Assembly (NCBI GenBank): GCA_964244495.1
Contig: CAXTIU010000006.1
Span: forward strand, 62,001-126,000
Reading direction: 5' to 3'
Length of the DNA stretch: 64,000 nucleotides
Source of the DNA: RH-AL1 sp964244495
GTDB taxonomy: Bacteria > Pseudomonadota > Alphaproteobacteria > Rhizobiales > Beijerinckiaceae
Below are positions 31,267 to 42,659 of this stretch, piece after piece. The notes below the pieces were generated by a model. It ran no database searches. It had not been told where the DNA came from and saw only the letters and a list, made by a program, of their open reading frames with translations. Position numbers and translations under genes: made by a program. Each line of letters opens with the position of its first letter. The first letter of the stretch is position 1.

Positions 31267-33281
31267 CACGACCGTCGATCGGGGTTGGAGATGTCGCCCG
31301 TGCCGTTCAGGGGAGGACCGGCGGAGGCGGAACTGGCGGAGGAAGGATCGATCTTGGGGGGAACGGCAGGCGAAGCGGCGGTGCGCGGAAGCGCCAGCGT
31401 GGCACCGTCACGTAAAGATTGCTCCAACGCCCACAACGTCCCCTCCGGCGCGGAACGCTCCGCCGCCGTCGGCGCGCTTGGCCCCACCGTGCCGTCCCAG
31501 CCCGGCCTGAGCGTGAAGCCCCACCGCTCGTAGGGCATCGGTCCGACGCCCGGCACGCGGCGCGCCACCAGCGGCGGTCCGCCTTCGCGTCCGCCGGTGC
31601 GCGCGCCGGAGGACGCGACCGTGCGCAGCGCGGAGAAGCGCAGCGGGTTCTCCGGCGGGACAGCCATGGGAAATTCAAGCCGCTTCTTCAGCGGCGGAAC
31701 GGTGCCGTCGGCGCCGCTCGCCGCCGCGTCCGGCGATGGAACCACCGACCGCCGCGCCACCCTCTGCGCGAACGGCGGGAGAGCGGCGGCCGCCGGCTTC
31801 AGCGTGTCGGCCATGGTGCGGCCGGTCCAGTCCGGCCCGGCCTGGGCGTCGGCGGCAGGCGCGGCGCGCGTCGGCGCGACGACCCGCGCGTCGCAGGGCG
31901 GAGGGGGCTTGCGGATGCCGTCGTCGAAGGCCAATGCCACGACCTTGGGGAACAAACCGTCGTAGCGGTTGACGATGTCGCGAGCGTCCCTGCCTTGGTG
32001 CATCCGTTCGAGGGCGAGCGCGTAGCCGTAGACGGTGGCCTCCTTGGGAAGCCAGGCGACGGCGCGAGCGAACCATTGCAGCGCCTGCGGGTATTGGCAG
32101 GTGTTGTAGGCGTACCAGGCGAGCGCCTGCGCGCCCTCGCCCGACTCGGTCGCCGCCGTCACCTGCGCGTAGCGGGTGACGCGCGCCGACTCGATGGCGG
32201 GCGGCCGCTCCTTGGTGAAGTCCTCCTCCAGGAGGTCGATGAACAGGATCGCGTTGTTGACGAGCGGCTCGCGCCACGCGTAGGCGACCTCCTCGGCTTC
32301 CCGCTTCAGCCCCAGCATGCGCAGCGTGTGCGCCAACCCGTGCGCGATCATCGCGTCCCCGCCCCGGCCGATGGCGAGCTTGAACCAGTCGAGCGCCATG
32401 GGGTAGTCGCGCCGCTTGAAGGCGTACCAGGCGACGAGCCCGGGTTCGTTGGGGTCTTTTTCGGCCCGCACGAAATCCTCGAACGCCTTCAATTCGTCGG
32501 CGCCGACCGCGTTGGCGGGTTCGTCGTGGAGGAAGGCGCTGATGCGCGCGCGCGTGAGGTCGATGGCGATAGGGGCGAATTCGCTCGCGCCGTGTCCGTC
32601 GTGGCGGGCCAGCGCCACCAGCTTCTCGACGGAACTCATGGGGACGAGCGCGATCGCGTGCTCGATCGTCGCCCGCCGCTCGTTGGGATCGTCATGGTCG
32701 GTGAGGATCGAGCGGTAGACGACCGCGGCCTCGCCGCAATCGTTCTCGCGGGCGTAGGCCTCGGCGATCACCCACAGCGCCTCCGCGTCGTCCTTCGCCC
32801 AGGCGATGCCGCTGCCCTTGAACAGTGCGACGATGGCGTGCCAGTCGGCCGCTGCGGCGAGCGCCATCACGCGGGCACGCAGGCGCTTCCCCTTGACCTT
32901 CGCGGCGAGCTCGTCGGAGGGCACCCATCCGGGCTCGGCCCCTTGGCGCAGCCTGATCGCCTCGTCCAGCTCGTCGAGGCGGTCATGCCCGAACAGCGCC
33001 CACAACGGCCCCTCGTCGGGGTGGCCGCGATGGGCGGCGTAAAGATCGTCCGGCACGCGCCATCGCGGGTCGAGCCGTTGAAGGCGCCTCGCCTCCGCGG
33101 CCACCCGATCCTTCTGGCCGAGCGACGCGTAGTAGCGCAGCGCGCCCTCGTCGAGCGGGCGGCGCGGGCCGGCCACCGCCGGCGCGGCAGCCTCGGACGC
33201 GGCACCGGCCGGTGCCGGATCGGCGAAGGCCGGCGATGCGAGAAGCGCTGCGAGAGAGACGGCGGTCAGTTGTCGAAGCAT
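31266..33281 (-). CDS. Periplasmic TPR/Sel1-like protein in place of BcsC
   Basis: The 671 aa product has a signal peptide (MLRQLTAVSLAALLASPAFA). Helical repeats follow across residues ~45-450, for example PNEPGLVAWYAFKRRDYPMA and QALAWYAYNTCQYPQALQWF, each with a W-Y-x-x-x-x-x-Y-P-x-A-L-x-W-F pattern. The C-terminal ~200 residues are Pro/Ala-rich and disordered-looking, with no beta-barrel. A usual BcsC has ~1100 or more residues with TPRs plus an outer-membrane barrel, so this looks like the TPR half only. GAGG lies eight bases before the ATG, and it overlaps bcsZ by 16 bases. Confidence 0.75.
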   Translation of the reverse strand: MLRQLTAVSLAALLASPAFADPAPAGAASEAAAPAVAGPRRPLDEGALRYYASLGQKDRVAAEARRLQRLDPRWRVPDDLYAAHRGHPDEGPLWALFGHDRLDELDEAIRLRQGAEPGWVPSDELAAKVKGKRLRARVMALAAAADWHAIVALFKGSGIAWAKDDAEALWVIAEAYARENDCGEAAVVYRSILTDHDDPNERRATIEHAIALVPMSSVEKLVALARHDGHGASEFAPIAIDLTRARISAFLHDEPANAVGADELKAFEDFVRAEKDPNEPGLVAWYAFKRRDYPMALDWFKLAIGRGGDAMIAHGLAHTLRMLGLKREAEEVAYAWREPLVNNAILFIDLLEEDFTKERPPAIESARVTRYAQVTAATESGEGAQALAWYAYNTCQYPQALQWFARAVAWLPKEATVYGYALALERMHQGRDARDIVNRYDGLFPKVVALAFDDGIRKPPPPCDARVVAPTRAAPAADAQAGPDWTGRTMADTLKPAAAALPPFAQRVARRSVVPSPDAAASGADGTVPPLKKRLEFPMAVPPENPLRFSALRTVASSGARTGGREGGPPLVARRVPGVGPMPYERWGFTLRPGWDGTVGPSAPTAAERSAPEGTLWALEQSLRDGATLALPRTAASPAVPPKIDPSSASSASAGPPLNGTGDISNPDRRS

Positions 33282-34387
33282 GACGCGTACCTCGTGTGGC
33301 CAGCGATCAGGGCGAGGAGGTTGAGCGTCACGGCGTAGTAGTTCTCGTCCGAGTGCACCCGGCGCTGGTCGCGCGCGAAGCGGGTGTCGTTCGCCGCGCA
33401 GGCGGTGAGCGCGGCCACCGCGCCGTAGCCCTTCTCCACCAGCCAGTCGGTGGCTTTGCCGGTCGCGGCGTCGACGATCGGCAGCGCGTCGCGGGCGTTG
33501 CGCTGCCAGATCGCGACGAAGGGCGCGTAGATCTCGCGCTGCCCGAGCCCGGCCCAGGCGATGTAGAGCGGGATGCGGATCGAGTTGTAGGCGAACGTCT
33601 GGGGGAAGCCGTCGGCCGGCCGCGGGCTGGCGTCGTGCAGCGAGATCCAGTCGGTCGGCAGCTTGGCCGGGCCGAAGTGCACCTGCTTGACGAGTTCGAG
33701 GCCGTTGCGGCTGAGGCCGGCCCAATCCACGTCGGGTGCCACCAGCGGCAGCCGCGCGAAGGCGGGAAACACCCAGTACGACAGGTTGACCACAGGGCCG
33801 TCCGGTCGGTCCTCCGCCGCGAACCCGGCGACGGCCGGCAGCAGCAGGGCGCCGTAGGCGCTGTGCGGCAGCAGCAGCTTGCGCCCCACCTCGACGGCGA
33901 TCCGCCGCGCGGCGATCCTATAGGGAAGGCTGCCCCAGGCCTCCGCCGCCTCCGTCAGCGCCCAGGCGACGAGGAGGTCGCCGTCCGACGCGTCGTTCAT
34001 GTCGGCGACCGCCGGCCGGTGGTCCGGCTCCCAGCGCCAGGCCATCAGCTCGTCGTCGCGCACCATCAGGTTGGCGCGCGTCCAGCCCCAGATCGCGTCG
34101 AAGGCGGCGCGATCGTCGGCGGCGACGGCGAGCAGCATGCCGTAACCCTGTCCTTCCGAGTGGCTGATGCCGCTGTTGGCGGTGTCCACCACCCGGCCGG
34201 CGTCACTGACGAAGCGGGCCTTGTAGGCGCGCCAGGCGTCGGCGTCCTTCAGGGTGCCGGCGAGCGGCATCGAACGGGTTTCGGGCTTGGCGGTGCTCGC
34301 GGGTGCCGGCCCGGCGGCGAAGGCGGGCGCCCCGCACAGCAACGCCAAGGCGGTCGCGGCGGCGGCGAGGGATGCGATGACCTTCAT
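33266..34387 (-). CDS. bcsZ: Endoglucanase BcsZ (GH8)
   Basis: BcsZ is the periplasmic cellulase that is part of most cellulose operons and needed for proper polymer export. The 373 aa product has a signal peptide (~1-24, ending PAFA). The GH8 fold shows ANSGISHSEGQGYGMLLAV (catalytic acid Glu), WRWEPDHRPAVADMNDASDG with the D-x-N-D-A-S-D-G signature, FAYNSIRIPLYIAW and GYGAVAALTAC. The ATG at 34387 overlaps the bcsB stop (ATGA). Confidence 0.96.
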   Translation of the reverse strand: MKVIASLAAAATALALLCGAPAFAAGPAPASTAKPETRSMPLAGTLKDADAWRAYKARFVSDAGRVVDTANSGISHSEGQGYGMLLAVAADDRAAFDAIWGWTRANLMVRDDELMAWRWEPDHRPAVADMNDASDGDLLVAWALTEAAEAWGSLPYRIAARRIAVEVGRKLLLPHSAYGALLLPAVAGFAAEDRPDGPVVNLSYWVFPAFARLPLVAPDVDWAGLSRNGLELVKQVHFGPAKLPTDWISLHDASPRPADGFPQTFAYNSIRIPLYIAWAGLGQREIYAPFVAIWQRNARDALPIVDAATGKATDWLVEKGYGAVAALTACAANDTRFARDQRRVHSDENYYAVTLNLLALIAGHTRYASCFDN

Positions 34388-36792
34388 TCCGACCTCCTGC
34401 CGACACCACGGACGAACCACAGCGTCGATCCGCTCAGGCCCAGCGCGGTGAGGAGCGCCATCGCCACGAAGGCGGCGGGGTTGAGCGAGAACCATCCGGC
34501 GAGCACCAGGCGCGCGTTGCCGAGCGACATCGGACCGCTCGTCCGGTAACGGAACGCGGTGGCGTCGGTGGAGGTGACCGTGCCCGTCGAGCCATCGAGC
34601 GTGGCGAGGCGCCCGTGCACCTGCGCCATCACCTGCGGATCGAACAGGCAGCCGACGGCATCGCGCAGCGTTCCGGCGTCCGGCGCGGTGACGACGGTGG
34701 TCACGTTGCCGCCAGCGGTCGAGGCCTGCGCCAGGACCAGCGAATCGCTGGAGGTGACGCCGGCTTCGCGTGAAAGGCGAGGCCAGTGGACGCTGGCGCC
34801 GGCGGTGCCGACCCAGCGCGACACGCCCGTCGTGGCGGCGGCGACGCGCTCGCGCCAGGAGGGGACGGAGCGCTGGGCCCCGGACCAGCGGTCGAGCAGG
34901 TCGTCGCCGCCGGCGGGCGCCATCACGGCGGCCGGCGTGACGGTGGCCTCGGGACGGCTGTGCGGGGCGGCCTGCGCCGGCAGGTGGCAGGCGGCAGGCC
35001 CGTCGACGGTGCCGAGCCACCATCGCTGTGGCAGTCCCTCCCCTTCGCCGCGCGGCCTCGGTGGGGCGACGACATCCCGCCAGCTCGCCTCAACCGCCTG
35101 CGGATCGAGACCGACGCCGGCCATCACCGCCGGATCGAGGGCGCGGGCCGGCGAGACGACGAGCGTGGATCCGTCGTCGGCGGCGGGCATGGCTGTCGCG
35201 AAGGCGAAGGGAACCGGCCTGCCGGCCGCCACCGCGACGCGCGCGGTGAGCGAGAGCGCGGCGGCCATCGTGTCGCGATCGGGTTTGGGAACGACGAGCC
35301 GCGCCCTGCCCCGCGTGTAGGGCAGGCCGCCGCTGGCGGTGGCGGCGAGGTCCGGCATCCGTTCGACGCGGGCGAGCGTCGGCAGGACGAGGTCCGAGGT
35401 GTCGAGGAACAGGAAGCGCTTGGCCTCGGTGGCGGAACAATCCTTGTCGGCGGCGCGGGGCGTTTCCGCGAACACGTCGACGCGGTTGAGGCCGGGGCGC
35501 AGCAGGCTGAGCGGCAGGAACAGCTGCTTGTGCCTGAACACGTCGCCGCCAGCGTCCGGCAGCTTGATGACGCCGGCGCTGCGGCCGTTCACGTCGACGC
35601 GGACCTGCGCGTCTCGGGTCAGGCCGGCCGCGTAGCCGCCGGCCAGGCCGAACGTGCCCCGCCCGTAGTCGGAGGACAGGAAGTCGGCCGGCAGCTTGAG
35701 GTTGAAGCTTTTGCGGAAGAAGCGGCCGGAGAAATCCTGGCCGGCCACGCCGGCATCGCGCAGCAGGAGGCGCCCGCCTCCCTCCGTCGGCGTGGCGGGA
35801 TAGCTCGCGGCGGCCTTGAGGCCGGCGGGGGTGCCGGCCGCGCTGGCGGGAGCGGCGTCCGGCAGCGGGAGGCTGGCGACGGCCTCGGCGACCTCCGCCT
35901 CGCTCGATCCGGTGAGGAGGAGCGTCGGACGCCCCCTCGTCGTGGCCGGGATGAGCTTGGCCAGCGGTCCGGCCGAGCCGAGCAGGTCGGCCAGCTGCGG
36001 GATGCGGCCCAGCGCCTCGCGCGTGCCGAGCGCGAGGTTGACCCCGAAAGCGTCCGTCACGGCCGAGCCGAAATCGATGGCCGGCTGCTGGGCGCGGGTG
36101 ACGAGCGCGATGCGCTGCGTCGCCGCGATCAGGTGGCTGAGGTGGACCGGGTTGGTCTTGCCGGCCATGACGATGTGGACCGGCATCGACCCGTCGGCCC
36201 GGGGCAGCAGGGCGGGCAGGTCGGCCAGCGTCGTGATCGCCTGGGCGCCCCCGTCGATCACGAAGCCGGTCTCGGCGGGGTCGATCCGGGTCCACAGCTC
36301 GTAGGTGGCGGCGACCGAGCAGTCGACGCGGTGGCGCTGCCGCACCACGAGCGACACCGCGTTGAAGCCTGGCCGCAGCGAGCCGGCCGGTACCGCGAAT
36401 TCGAGCACCCGCAGGCCCTGCGAGGCGTCGATCGACGCCTCGCCGATGGCGGCGTCGTTGACGCGGACCTCCAGGGTCGAGGCCTCGGGGAGCACGGAGA
36501 CGGCCGACACGTAGCCGAGGCGGAAGCGCGTGACGCCGGCCACCTGCGCCGCCGCGAGGTAGACCGGCCAGCGAAGGTCGCCGGTCTCGCCGCTGAGCCG
36601 GAGGCCTTCCAGCGTGTTGGGCAGGTGGCGGATGGCGCTGGCCGGCGCGGGTGCGGGCGACGGCGCCGTGAAGATTGGCGCGCCCGTGAAGACCTGCGCG
36701 CCCGTGAAGACCTGAGCCTGGGCGTGGAGCGGGACGAGCGCCAGCGCGGCCGCCGCGAGGGCGGCGTTAGGCAACCCTGGACGTCGGCGCAT
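34384..36792 (-). CDS. bcsB: Cellulose synthase regulatory subunit BcsB
   Basis: BcsB is the periplasmic, membrane-anchored partner of BcsA that guides the nascent glucan. The 802 aa product starts at ATG 36792, preceded by AGAGGAG; the earlier ATG at 36816 has a poorer site. It has a signal peptide (ending LHAQA), carbohydrate-binding-like and ferredoxin-like repeats (ATYELWTRIDPAETGF; MPVHIVMAGKTNPVHLSHL; VDVFAETPRAADKDCS), and a single C-terminal transmembrane helix (FVAMALLTALGLSGSTLWFV) expected to pack against BcsA. Two identical 18-bp units give an N-terminal VFTGA repeat. It overlaps bcsA by 26 bases. Confidence 0.95.
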   Translation of the reverse strand: MRRRPGLPNAALAAAALALVPLHAQAQVFTGAQVFTGAPIFTAPSPAPAPASAIRHLPNTLEGLRLSGETGDLRWPVYLAAAQVAGVTRFRLGYVSAVSVLPEASTLEVRVNDAAIGEASIDASQGLRVLEFAVPAGSLRPGFNAVSLVVRQRHRVDCSVAATYELWTRIDPAETGFVIDGGAQAITTLADLPALLPRADGSMPVHIVMAGKTNPVHLSHLIAATQRIALVTRAQQPAIDFGSAVTDAFGVNLALGTREALGRIPQLADLLGSAGPLAKLIPATTRGRPTLLLTGSSEAEVAEAVASLPLPDAAPASAAGTPAGLKAAASYPATPTEGGGRLLLRDAGVAGQDFSGRFFRKSFNLKLPADFLSSDYGRGTFGLAGGYAAGLTRDAQVRVDVNGRSAGVIKLPDAGGDVFRHKQLFLPLSLLRPGLNRVDVFAETPRAADKDCSATEAKRFLFLDTSDLVLPTLARVERMPDLAATASGGLPYTRGRARLVVPKPDRDTMAAALSLTARVAVAAGRPVPFAFATAMPAADDGSTLVVSPARALDPAVMAGVGLDPQAVEASWRDVVAPPRPRGEGEGLPQRWWLGTVDGPAACHLPAQAAPHSRPEATVTPAAVMAPAGGDDLLDRWSGAQRSVPSWRERVAAATTGVSRWVGTAGASVHWPRLSREAGVTSSDSLVLAQASTAGGNVTTVVTAPDAGTLRDAVGCLFDPQVMAQVHGRLATLDGSTGTVTSTDATAFRYRTSGPMSLGNARLVLAGWFSLNPAAFVAMALLTALGLSGSTLWFVRGVGRRSE
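36678..36713. repeat. 18-bp perfect tandem duplication in bcsB
   Basis: GCGCGCCCGTGAAGACCT occurs twice without mismatch, with a diverged third copy at 36660-36677. On the coding strand it repeats the residues around VFTGA just after the predicted signal peptide cleavage site. A perfect copy points to a recent event. Confidence 0.85.
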
Positions 36793-39277
36793 CGGCCCGC
36801 TCCTCTTGAACGCCATCGCGCTTCATCTCTTGGCTGGCCAGGTTGAGGACGGCGTGCATCCAGTCGGCGAGGGCGTCGACCGACTGGTCGCGCGGGCCGG
36901 CCCCCACCAGCGCGGCGGCGAGCGCGTCGAAATCCTCGTCGATGGCGGTCTCGCCGACGATCTCCGCCGGTGCCTCGACCGGAGCTTCGGCGAAGGCCGC
37001 GACAGGGGCGATCGCCGGGGCGGTGACCGGCGCGAGGACCACGGGTTCAGCGACGGCCGGCTCCGCCGCCGGTTCGACGCGGTCGGCTCGCGGCCGCACG
37101 CCGAGCCACCGTCCAAGCCGGACGTACCCGAGATGGGGTAGAAGGTGGGCGGCGGCGCGCGGCGGCTCCAAGGCGCCCCACTTCAGGAACTGCCAGGAGC
37201 CGGACAGCAGGTTCTTGTGGGCACGGCGGCTCGTCTGGAAACGGAGGATCGCGCCGGGATCGCCGTACATCAGGTCGGCGAGGGTCATGTAGGCGCCCGG
37301 CGTCATCGCGACGAAACTGAAGCCGAGGGCGGTCGTCCCGGTGCCCTCGTCAGGTGTGGCATGGACCAGGTCGAGCAGCAGCGGGGCTCGGGCGTCGCCG
37401 CCGACCGGCACGATCGTCAACGACGCCCGCGTCCCCACCTGGAGGTCGCCGATCGCGTTCCCGTCGGGAAAGCGCAGGGAGCAGCCGCCGGCCGACACGG
37501 AATGGATCGTCACCGGCGCGGTCCGCCCTTCGACGCTGAGCGCGCCGGTCCGCTCGATCGTGAGGCGGGGGAAGCGGTCGGGCTCGCGCCGCTCGGCGAC
37601 GACGCCCAGCGCCGCGCCGGCGATGACGAGGTTGAAGGTCGTCCACAGGCCGACGATCAGCATCAGCTCGGCGCCGGGCTCGGTGAAGTAGCGGGTGAAG
37701 GCGGTGATCGCGCCGACCCCCAGCAGGCCGAAGATCGCGAAGAAGGGCATCGCCAAGCCGGACAGGTGGTCGGCGTCGAGCGAGATGCCCTTGGCGGTGA
37801 CGTTGAAGGTCGGCTTGCGCGGCTTCATCACCACCGCGACGATCGCCTTGGCGAGGTAGACGCCCTGCACGTACTCGTAGAGTTCGCTCATGAACGGCCA
37901 GCGCACGCGGCCGTACAGGTAGTTCTGCAGCAGGAGGTTCACGACCATGTAGGTCGCGGTGTAGGCGAGCGCCTCGTCCATCGAGGACACGAAGATCTTC
38001 ACGTCGAAGAAGATGTGCAGGAGCGGCGCGAAGGTGAACACCATGCGCGGCAGCGGGAAGAACCAGAACGTCATCGAGGACAGGTAGGCGAGCTTCTGGA
38101 TCGGCTTCAGCCCGCGCTTGAACAGCGGGTTCTTGAGCAACAGGATCTGGAACATGCCCTGGCACCAGCGCGAGCGCTGGCCGATGAAGGACTCGAAGGT
38201 TTCCGGCTGCAGCCCGGCGATGAGCGGCTTGTCGACGTAGGCGGAGTGCCAGCCCTTGGCGTGCAGCTCGAAGGCGGTTTCGCAATCCTCCGTGATGGTG
38301 ATGCCGGAGAAGCCGCCGGCGACGTCGAGCGCCTCGCGCCGCAGCAGCGCCGCCGATCCGCAGAAGAACGAACCGTCCCACTTGTCGAGGCCGCGCTGCG
38401 TGACCGAGTAGAACATCTCGTTCTCGGACGGCATCGCCTGGAACGTGCGCAGGTTTCGCTCGATCGGGTCGGGGTTGAGGAAGACGTGGGGCGTCTGCAC
38501 CAGGAACAGCTTCGGATCCTTGGCGAAGTGCCCCACCGTCTCGCGCAGGAACGAGCGGAACGGCGCGTGGTCGGCGTCGAACACCACCACGATGTCGCCG
38601 GTCGCGACCTGGAGGCCGTTGTTCATGTTGCCGGCCTTGGCGTGCTCGTTGCGGGCGCGGGTGAGGTAGCGCGCGCCCATGTCGGCGCAGAGCCGCTGGA
38701 GTGAGGCGCGGCGCGCGCGCGCGGCCTCCGCCTTGGCGGGATCGGCGTCGGCGCATTTTTGGGTGGTGCCGCCGTCGTCGAGCAGCCAGACGGTGAGCTT
38801 GGCGGCGGGATAGTCCATGGACTTGGCGGCGGCGATGGTGGTGGCGAGGATGAACTCGTCCTCGTTGTAGGTCGGGATGAAGACGTCGACGGTGGGCAGC
38901 GCCTCGTCGTCCCCGCGCTCCAGGGCGGGCCGGTCCAAAGGGTCGGCGTTGATGATCAGGCTGATGACGAGGATCAGCACGCAGTACAATTCGGCGGCGA
39001 TCAGCAGCAGGCCGATGCCGAAGTTGGCCGGCTGGTCGAGCGGCGGCAGCGTGCTGGTCGCGCGCCAGAAGATGTAGCGGATCACCACCAGGCTGCCGCA
39101 GGCGAGGAAGGCCCAGCGCGCGAGGAGCCCCCTGCCCCAGCGCCAGACCGCGAGCATGACGGCGATGACGGTCGATGCCAGCGCGAGCTGCGTGCCGACG
39201 CTGATCGGCTGCGTCACGAAGAGGATCGCGAAGGCGCCGGATGCCGCCCAGGCGATGAAGCGGATCGTGCGGATCAC
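36767..39277 (-). CDS. bcsA: Cellulose synthase catalytic subunit BcsA
   Basis: BcsA polymerises UDP-glucose into beta-1,4-glucan and extrudes it across the inner membrane. The protein is 836 aa from a GTG at 39277, 9 bases after TGAGG that overlaps the bcsS stop; an in-frame ATG at 39319 is the alternative. It has several TM helices and a GT2 core with VWLLDDGGTTQ (~166), VVFDADHAPF (~233, DxD), ITITEDCETAF (~328, TED) and IGQRSRWCQGM (~366, QxxRW). A PilZ domain follows, with REPDR (~559) for RxxxR, but the usual (D/N)xSxxG reads SVSAGG (~593). The C-terminal ~120 residues are Ala/Pro-rich. Confidence 0.97.
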   Translation of the reverse strand: MIRTIRFIAWAASGAFAILFVTQPISVGTQLALASTVIAVMLAVWRWGRGLLARWAFLACGSLVVIRYIFWRATSTLPPLDQPANFGIGLLLIAAELYCVLILVISLIINADPLDRPALERGDDEALPTVDVFIPTYNEDEFILATTIAAAKSMDYPAAKLTVWLLDDGGTTQKCADADPAKAEAARARRASLQRLCADMGARYLTRARNEHAKAGNMNNGLQVATGDIVVVFDADHAPFRSFLRETVGHFAKDPKLFLVQTPHVFLNPDPIERNLRTFQAMPSENEMFYSVTQRGLDKWDGSFFCGSAALLRREALDVAGGFSGITITEDCETAFELHAKGWHSAYVDKPLIAGLQPETFESFIGQRSRWCQGMFQILLLKNPLFKRGLKPIQKLAYLSSMTFWFFPLPRMVFTFAPLLHIFFDVKIFVSSMDEALAYTATYMVVNLLLQNYLYGRVRWPFMSELYEYVQGVYLAKAIVAVVMKPRKPTFNVTAKGISLDADHLSGLAMPFFAIFGLLGVGAITAFTRYFTEPGAELMLIVGLWTTFNLVIAGAALGVVAERREPDRFPRLTIERTGALSVEGRTAPVTIHSVSAGGCSLRFPDGNAIGDLQVGTRASLTIVPVGGDARAPLLLDLVHATPDEGTGTTALGFSFVAMTPGAYMTLADLMYGDPGAILRFQTSRRAHKNLLSGSWQFLKWGALEPPRAAAHLLPHLGYVRLGRWLGVRPRADRVEPAAEPAVAEPVVLAPVTAPAIAPVAAFAEAPVEAPAEIVGETAIDEDFDALAAALVGAGPRDQSVDALADWMHAVLNLASQEMKRDGVQEERADAPTSRVA

Positions 39278-39287
39278 GGACGCGGCC

Positions 39288-40031
39288 TCAGAAGCCGACG
39301 CGCGCGTCGACCGTGGCATAGCCGCCGCTGCCTCTCACCCGGTCGTAAAGGTAGCCGGCCGCGAAGGCGACCTGGAGCGGGCCGGCGCGCAGTCCGGTGA
39401 TGTGCGCGCCGATCCGCTCCTGGTTGAAGAAGGCGTCGCCGAGCGCGACGAACTCGGGGCCGACGTAAAGGTCCGGCCCGATCAGGTAGCCGCCGCGCAG
39501 CCGTGCGAAATAGGCGGTCTTGTTGGTGGCGAAGGAGGCGTTGGCCGCCACCATCGTCAGCAGGCTCGGCTTGGTGTAGAACTCGAGTTGGCCCTTGGCG
39601 CCGACGCTGGTGCCGACCACCGTGTTGCCGGGGTCGACGCGGGACAGGGTGTTGTTGCGGATGTCGGCGCCGACGTAGGCGGCGAACACGGCGGCCGGCG
39701 AGACCCACTCGTAGCCGACCAGCGCCGCCCCGGACTCTTGCGTGCCGTGGATCGTCTGCTTGTCGTCGGTGCTGTAGTAGCTGTAGACGCCCCCCAGCCC
39801 GTTGGCCCGCAGGCGCACGCCGCTCTCGGCCAGCGTGCCGACCGGGGCGGCGGTCGCGTTGATGTCGCCGAAATACGATCCCTGCGTGGTGATGTCGGTG
39901 GAGGCGTCGACCGCCACGATCCAATCGTCGGTCGGCGTCTGCGGCTTGGACCCGGTGTACCAGTCGGCCGCGAACGCCGGCGCGGGGAGGCACAGGAGCA
40001 AGATTGACAGGCAACGCGCCAACATCGGCAT
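39288..40031 (-). CDS. bcsS: Cellulose biosynthesis protein BcsS (predicted outer-membrane barrel)
   Basis: The 247 aa product has a signal peptide (LSILLLCLPAPAFA). It is dominated by alternating beta-strand segments (GVYSYYSTDDKQ, LVGYEWVSPAAVFAAYVGAD, YFARLRGGYLIGPDLYVGPEF, AGYLYDRVRGSGGYATVDAR) and ends VGF, a typical outer-membrane C-terminal Phe. It matches the alphaproteobacterial BcsS family (CBP_BcsS). It is the first gene of the bcs operon and ends 10 bases before the preferred bcsA start. As no BcsC barrel is present here, it is a candidate export channel. The ATG at 40031 is preferred; 40025 is also possible. Confidence 0.8.
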   Translation of the reverse strand: MPMLARCLSILLLCLPAPAFAADWYTGSKPQTPTDDWIVAVDASTDITTQGSYFGDINATAAPVGTLAESGVRLRANGLGGVYSYYSTDDKQTIHGTQESGAALVGYEWVSPAAVFAAYVGADIRNNTLSRVDPGNTVVGTSVGAKGQLEFYTKPSLLTMVAANASFATNKTAYFARLRGGYLIGPDLYVGPEFVALGDAFFNQERIGAHITGLRAGPLQVAFAAGYLYDRVRGSGGYATVDARVGF

Positions 40032-40384
40032 ACTCGGGACACGCGGAACGCTAAGAACGTCGCGACCCTGGTGACCTTTCGTAAACAAAGGCTGAGAGGG
40101 AACAGGCCCCGATCCGCCGCGCCCACGACGATGGGGAGCGCTCGCTTGAAGGGCGTCCGGCCGGCCACGGCAACGGACGGTGAGCACTAAGTGCTTGTTC
40201 GTGCGCCGCCTTCGAAAGGGCGGAGGCGTCGGGAGATGCGCCCGCCCGGCGCCGGACCGGCGCCCTTCGGCTCCGGCACGTCGGCCGGCTTAATGAGATC
40301 GAAAGCCGGGCCATGCGTAATCGCGGTGAACGAATGGTGAAGGGCGCGGTCGGCATCCCCTCACCTGACGATCCGAGGTCGCGC
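40032..40384. promoter_or_regulatory. Divergent control region between bcs operon and hybrid kinase
   Basis: About 350 bases without a supported gene separate bcsS (minus) from the kinase (plus). It must hold promoters for both directions, although none of good consensus was recognised. A perfect palindrome AGCACT-A-AGTGCT at 40183-40195 lies near the middle and is a candidate operator. In-frame ATGs for the kinase at 40313 and 40334 fall inside it, so the boundary depends on the true kinase start. Confidence 0.5.
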
Positions 40385-42571
<2,187 letters not shown>

Positions 42572-42659
42572 GATTCGGCCGAAAGCATCAGCCCGAAACG
42601 TGCGCAGCGGTTCTCTGACACGGTGATGCGACGAAGCCGTGGCTGTCGTGGGGAGGGAG

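Noticed and set aside
29485..33338. Two plus-strand frames of ~640-680 codons opposite the bcs operon
   Set aside because: Both have shadow composition, and the minus-strand genes carry signal peptides, couplings and known domains.
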